This document shows, one piece after another, positions 6,270-9,756 of a DNA stretch of 9,756 nt. The stretch's first letter is position 1, and every line of letters begins with the position of its first letter. The notes under the pieces are model-generated. The model saw only the letters and a list, made by a program, of their open reading frames with translations. It ran no database searches and had not been told where the DNA came from. This DNA comes from Prevotella sp. (GTDB taxonomy: Bacteria; Bacteroidota; Bacteroidia; Bacteroidales; Dysgonomonadaceae): assembly GCA_031263965.1 (NCBI GenBank), contig JAISES010000436.1, forward strand, positions 1 to 9,756, given 5' to 3'. Made by a program: the position numbers and the translations under genes.

Positions 6270-9200
6270 TTACAATCCTAATCTTAATGTCAGCGTAAAT
6301 TGCCGCGGAACAGGGATTGCAACGCCGCCGGTGTTAAAGAATTCCGGATCCTGCCCGTTCAGTTTTTTGTCTGCGGATACCAGGAACAGGTTGGTAGCTT
6401 GCAGTTTCAATGACAAATTAGACAGAGACAAACTCTTCGCTAATGTCGCAGGAAAATCATAGCTCAGCGAAACTTCTTTCAGCCGGATAAAATCACCTTT
6501 GGCGATGCGTTCGGACGAATAGTTATAGGCATTATAGGCAATTGATAAATATGAATCGGCCCTGATCTGGCGTGTCGAAGCAATAACCGGTACGTTGGTA
6601 ATGGCTTCATCGCCCGGTACAGCCCAGCGGTTCTTGAATTCTTTCGGCATAGATGTCAGGTCGCTGTATCTGCTGCTGAATACCGGATCCAAACGTACTA
6701 CATTGCCGAACGAGTATGTCATAAATACGTTAAGCTTCAGGTTCTTATAAGTAAATGTATTACTCAGGCTACCGAAATCCGTAGGGTCGGCAGTACCTGA
6801 ATATTCGAGGAAGCCGATTTTATCTTTGTCACTTTCCTGGAAATATACGCCGGTTGTAGTGACGTTTCCATCCTGATCGAGAAAAGTAGGCAAACCGTCT
6901 TCATTCAGGCCTTTGAACGGGATGGAAAATATCGACCGTACGGAATAACCTTCACGGGCAAAGCCTGTTCCGGCTACCAAATCCATTACCCGTACCTGGT
7001 TTTCGAGGCTGGTGATCTCATTGGTCGCATGCGCATATACAATGTCGGTCGTCCATTTGAAGTCATCTGTAACAATGTTACGTGTAGACAGGCTGAGATC
7101 GATCCCCTTCGACTTCATATTGGCTACATTTCCGTATTTGACTATTTGCCCGCCCAAACCCTGTGTCGTTACAGGTCCTATCAGATCGTAGTTGTTACGC
7201 TTATACCAGTCGAATTCGACATTGATACGGTTATTAAGGAAACCTACGCTTGCTCCTATATTCAACTCATGTTTTTTCTCGTAGGTGAGCGCAGGGTTTT
7301 CCAGCTGGTCTATTTGGAGTCCCGTTTCCTGGTCGCCTGCGTTTGGCCTCCACGGCGTATAGCTTTGGATAACGACCCGCGAGTTAGTTACACTGGCCGG
7401 CCCACGATCTGCCGTCATTGAATAAGAGGCTTTCAACATCAAAAATGAAAGAGTAGGCTTGAGTGGTTCAAAGAACTTTTCTTCATGCGCATTCCATGCG
7501 CCCGAAATATTCCAGGTCGGCAACCAGCGGGCCGATGTTGTTCTTCCCAACTTATTGGTTCCTTCATAACGTAATGTACTGTTTAGCGTATACTTCATCT
7601 TGTAAGAATAAGTTCCGTTCCAGAAGAAAGCCACACTGCGGGTCAGTCCGTTCCCCATTGTGAAATAGCGGGTATTCTCTTCCTGTCCTTTTTTGAATAC
7701 CTGGTATGCATAATGCGGGATTTCGCCCATACTGTATTGCAACCCCCATCCACGGAACCATGTGCTGTGACGGGTGAGGGAATTGGTTTCCGTACCGCCG
7801 AGCATATTAATATGGTGATCTTCGCTGATCAGCGTATTATAGGCCAGGCTGCTCCGGAAATCGTATGATAACATGCGGAAGTCGTTACGCTCGTAAATAC
7901 CGCCGTCAGGCAGTACGGTAACAGGAAACGCATACGGATTGTCGGGATCGGTATACAAAAACGGGTTACTGTCGCGAATCACAGTGGTAGGCATCGCGCG
8001 GTAAGCTAAAGCCTGGTTCGAAAAATCCGTTATATGATGTTCTTGCGAAGATGTCGAATATTTTACAGCCCCCAATATAGAGGCTTCTAATCCCTTGACA
8101 GGTTTCCATTTGAGTTCGCCCTGAAATTTAAGATCGACAACATTCAGATCCATATAGTTGTTTTCCAATTCTCTCAAAATATTGAAAGGAGCATAATTAC
8201 GCGTATAATATTCGCTAGGATCCAGAACCCTCGAAGTATTCATTGCATAAGAATATGGATTGATATCAAAATCGCGTTTTACTTCACCGAATACGGCATC
8301 TATGTCCGATGACAATGTTCCCGGAGCCCTCTGCTCACGGTAAGAGGCGTTCGATATTGCATTGAAAGACAGCGTCTTTGATATATTATATGTTGCATTC
8401 AAGCTGGCTGTATAACGGTTAATTTTGCTTTGCTGCGACCATCCCGGATCTGTCATAGCGCTCAATGATGCGTAATATGACGACTTTTCGGTACCGGAGG
8501 TCACACTGACTGAGTGATTCTGAGTTACGTTGCTTCTGAAAAGAAGATCGAACCAGTCGGTATTGCGGTATTCGGCTTCCCTCAGGTATGCGTTGCGGGC
8601 AATTTCGGTATTCGTCAATTGTCCGGAAGCGATCAACTGGCTCATTTTTCCATAAACACCGCTTTCGCTCCTGTTGGCAGTCTCTGCATAATTCAGGAAT
8701 CCTTTCCGGTACATTTCCTGATATACATCCATCTGCTCCTGTGAATTCATAATGTTGAAATTGTTATAGCTGGGTTTCATACGCATCGTAAATTCACCCG
8801 TATAACTGATACGGCTTTGACCGGGCCTGCCTTTTTTTGTGGTTATAACAATCACGCCGGCCATGGCACGGGCTCCGTAGATAGATGTTGCCGACCCGTC
8901 TTTGAGTATGTCGAAACTTTCGATATCGTCTGCGTTCAATCCTGCAATAACGGAACTGATCAGGGTAGTAGCATTACCGGATGACAAGTCATCGGTATCT
9001 ACATCTATTACATCTTCCATAATGACGCCATCGACTACCCATAACGGTTTGGAACTTCCGTAAATCGACGTGGCTCCGCGTACGCGGATTTTTGGGGCTG
9101 TACCGAATGTACCGGATACGTTTTGCACCGAAACCCCGGCAGCGCGCCCTTCAAGCCCGCGGCTTATTTCCGGCAAACCATCTATTTTTACATTTTCTCC

Positions 9201-9569
9201 GGCCAACTTGCTGGATGCTCCTGTAAATAAACGTTTGTCGATTGTCTGCAATCCGGTCACGACTACTTCCCCCAACTGACTTGCAGAGGTTTTCATTGAT
9301 ATTCTCATTTCCGCCGCTACGGGCACTTCCTGTGTTTCATAGCCGACAAAACTGAATGTCAGGTTTTTTACGTTTTGCGGGATTGAAAGCGTAAACTGCC
9401 CATCAATGTCGGTTAATACCCCGATTGTTGATCCTTTTACGGAAACTGTAACCCCGGTCAACGGTTCGCCGGTTTCATCAATTACAGATCCTTTGACGCT
9501 TCGCGTTTGAGCAAGAGATATTCCTATACTCAAGAAGAAAAGGAAAAGAATAGTTACCAATTTTTTCAT
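6270..9569 (-). CDS. SusC/RagA-family TonB-linked outer-membrane transporter
   Basis: From the ATG at 9569 the protein has 1099 residues. The frame is open back to 9596, but only with a TTG start, which would spoil the signal peptide MKKLVTILFLFFLSIGISLAQ. After cleavage near residue 21 comes a carboxypeptidase D-like beta domain (about 25-95, VKGSVIDETGEPLTGVTV), then the TonB-box-like GEVVVTG at about 100-106. The plug follows, with IRVRGATSIYG, WVVDGV and the SusC signature LNADDIESFDILKDGSATSI through GARAMAGVIVITTKKG at about 211-247. The rest is a 22-strand-type barrel. It is full length and intact. There is no N-terminal secretin/TonB (STN) domain, so signalling through a FecR-type anti-sigma factor is not expected, and none is encoded here. 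The barrel ends LTLRLGL rather than in the commoner Phe. With SusD it imports an unknown substrate using TonB energy. Confidence 0.96.
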   Translation of the reverse strand: MKKLVTILFLFFLSIGISLAQTRSVKGSVIDETGEPLTGVTVSVKGSTIGVLTDIDGQFTLSIPQNVKNLTFSFVGYETQEVPVAAEMRISMKTSASQLGEVVVTGLQTIDKRLFTGASSKLAGENVKIDGLPEISRGLEGRAAGVSVQNVSGTFGTAPKIRVRGATSIYGSSKPLWVVDGVIMEDVIDVDTDDLSSGNATTLISSVIAGLNADDIESFDILKDGSATSIYGARAMAGVIVITTKKGRPGQSRISYTGEFTMRMKPSYNNFNIMNSQEQMDVYQEMYRKGFLNYAETANRSESGVYGKMSQLIASGQLTNTEIARNAYLREAEYRNTDWFDLLFRSNVTQNHSVSVTSGTEKSSYYASLSAMTDPGWSQQSKINRYTASLNATYNISKTLSFNAISNASYREQRAPGTLSSDIDAVFGEVKRDFDINPYSYAMNTSRVLDPSEYYTRNYAPFNILRELENNYMDLNVVDLKFQGELKWKPVKGLEASILGAVKYSTSSQEHHITDFSNQALAYRAMPTTVIRDSNPFLYTDPDNPYAFPVTVLPDGGIYERNDFRMLSYDFRSSLAYNTLISEDHHINMLGGTETNSLTRHSTWFRGWGLQYSMGEIPHYAYQVFKKGQEENTRYFTMGNGLTRSVAFFWNGTYSYKMKYTLNSTLRYEGTNKLGRTTSARWLPTWNISGAWNAHEEKFFEPLKPTLSFLMLKASYSMTADRGPASVTNSRVVIQSYTPWRPNAGDQETGLQIDQLENPALTYEKKHELNIGASVGFLNNRINVEFDWYKRNNYDLIGPVTTQGLGGQIVKYGNVANMKSKGIDLSLSTRNIVTDDFKWTTDIVYAHATNEITSLENQVRVMDLVAGTGFAREGYSVRSIFSIPFKGLNEDGLPTFLDQDGNVTTTGVYFQESDKDKIGFLEYSGTADPTDFGSLSNTFTYKNLKLNVFMTYSFGNVVRLDPVFSSRYSDLTSMPKEFKNRWAVPGDEAITNVPVIASTRQIRADSYLSIAYNAYNYSSERIAKGDFIRLKEVSLSYDFPATLAKSLSLSNLSLKLQATNLFLVSADKKLNGQDPEFFNTGGVAIPVPRQFTLTLRLGL

Positions 9570-9613
9570 AAGCACATTAAATTTTGTATTAAACAAATCA
9601 TAGAAATATTATA

Positions 9614-9670
9614 TTTTCCCTTCGATTGACATGAAACAAGCACCCTTTTCCCCCTTCGAAAAAGGGAAAA
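9614..9670 (-). repeat. Repeated TTTTCCC..TTCGA boxes able to form alternative hairpins in the susC leader
   Basis: On the plus strand TTTTCCCTTCGA (9614-9625) recurs as TTTTCCCCCTTCGA (9646-9659), and AAAAGGGAAAA (9660-9670) follows. In a minus-strand transcript the segment from 9670 to 9660 can pair with 9656-9646 (11 pairs with two G-U, 3-nt loop). Its first nine bases can pair instead with 9622-9614 (nine perfect pairs). These foldings exclude each other. The elements end about 45 nt before the susC ATG. No U-tract follows, so this is not a simple terminator. It could be a leader switch, an operator pair or a palindromic intergenic repeat. Confidence 0.4.
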
Positions 9671-9716
9671 ACGCTTATTTTGCATAGATTGTAATTTCCG
9701 GAATATGTTTATCAGT

Positions 9717-9753
9717 GAAGGTTGTTTGTGGGGGGCAGGCAATAAAAACCTTC
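9717..9753. repeat. 7-bp inverted repeat far upstream of susC
   Basis: GAAGGTT at 9717-9723 and AACCTTC at 9747-9753 flank a 23-nt centre with a run of six G on the plus strand. It could be a regulator site with two half-sites about 30 bp apart centre to centre, or the tail of an upstream transcription unit outside the window. A separate 8-bp palindrome TTCCGGAA lies at 9696-9703. I found no convincing promoter between 9570 and 9756; the nearest is TATGATTTG (minus, 9594-9602), with spacing one base too long. Confidence 0.3.
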
Positions 9754-9756
9754 TAC

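Noticed and set aside
4315..6462. Plus-strand ORFs of 63-95 codons opposite the metallohydrolase, susD and the end of susC
   Set aside because: Antisense shadows of strongly supported genes, with compositions typical of reversed codons (many Cys, His, Arg).
7029..7421. 130-codon plus-strand ORF
   Set aside because: It is antisense to the susC barrel region, has no domain resemblance, and the minus-strand protein is intact and conserved in type.
7463..9279. Further ORFs inside susC, on both strands (about 65-76 codons)
   Set aside because: Shadows of the intact SusC frame; none has a plausible start context or a family resemblance.
9631..9687. 18-codon plus-strand ORF (MKQAPFSPFEKGKNAYFA)
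   Set aside because: It is made almost wholly from the palindromic TTTTCCCCCTTCGAAAAAGG region, so the open frame is a by-product of the repeat.
1..9756. CRISPR array, insertion sequence or integrase site
   Set aside because: No regularly spaced repeats, transposase or recombinase motif, and no target-site duplication were seen.
9597..9756. ECF sigma factor/anti-sigma (FecR) control of susC
   Set aside because: The SusC protein lacks the N-terminal STN signalling domain and no sigma or FecR gene is in the window; a gene to the right of the edge cannot be excluded.

Overview
The window is a stretch of Bacteroidota genome, most likely from the order Bacteroidales (Bacteroides, Parabacteroides or Dysgonomonas relatives; the genus cannot be fixed by eye). 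The reasons are a SusC/SusD pair, several lipoproteins with acidic residues just after the lipidated cysteine, a DUF6377-type membrane regulator, AT-rich spacers, and start sites without clear Shine-Dalgarno sequences. All recognisable genes lie on the minus strand, so the genetic order runs from right to left.

Right part (about 9756 down to 2427): a four-gene operon of susC-like TonB-dependent receptor, susD-like lipoprotein, HExxH zinc metallohydrolase lipoprotein and DUF4302 lipoprotein. Gaps are only about 20-32 nt, and the operon closes with a textbook rho-independent terminator at 2339-2374. SusC and SusD should form the lidded outer-membrane importer. The two small lipoproteins are probably surface accessories that process or capture the substrate. 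No glycoside hydrolase, lyase or sulfatase is present, so the substrate is not evident. A metallopeptidase-like partner points to peptides or proteins rather than a plain glycan, but this is inference. The 187-nt leader upstream of susC holds no gene but has repeated TTTTCCC..TTCGA boxes that could form alternative hairpins.

Middle part (about 2338 down to 412): a spacer with an unusually GC-rich islet and a 41-codon ORF, then a DUF6377 gene (signal peptide, TPR-like periplasmic domain, one membrane helix, coiled coil, LuxR-like HTH). It is a plausible one-protein transmembrane regulator of the neighbouring operon. Its 3' side carries two hairpins, one of them a near-perfect 18-bp stem.

Left edge (337 down to 1): the first 112 codons of an exported SGNH/GDSL hydrolase, cut by the window. 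It lies beyond a terminator-like hairpin and so probably belongs to a separate transcription unit.

The layout matches a known type (SusCD with an import-associated zinc metallohydrolase and DUF4302). What is open is the substrate, the job of DUF4302, the action of the DUF6377 regulator, and the small structured elements in the two leaders.
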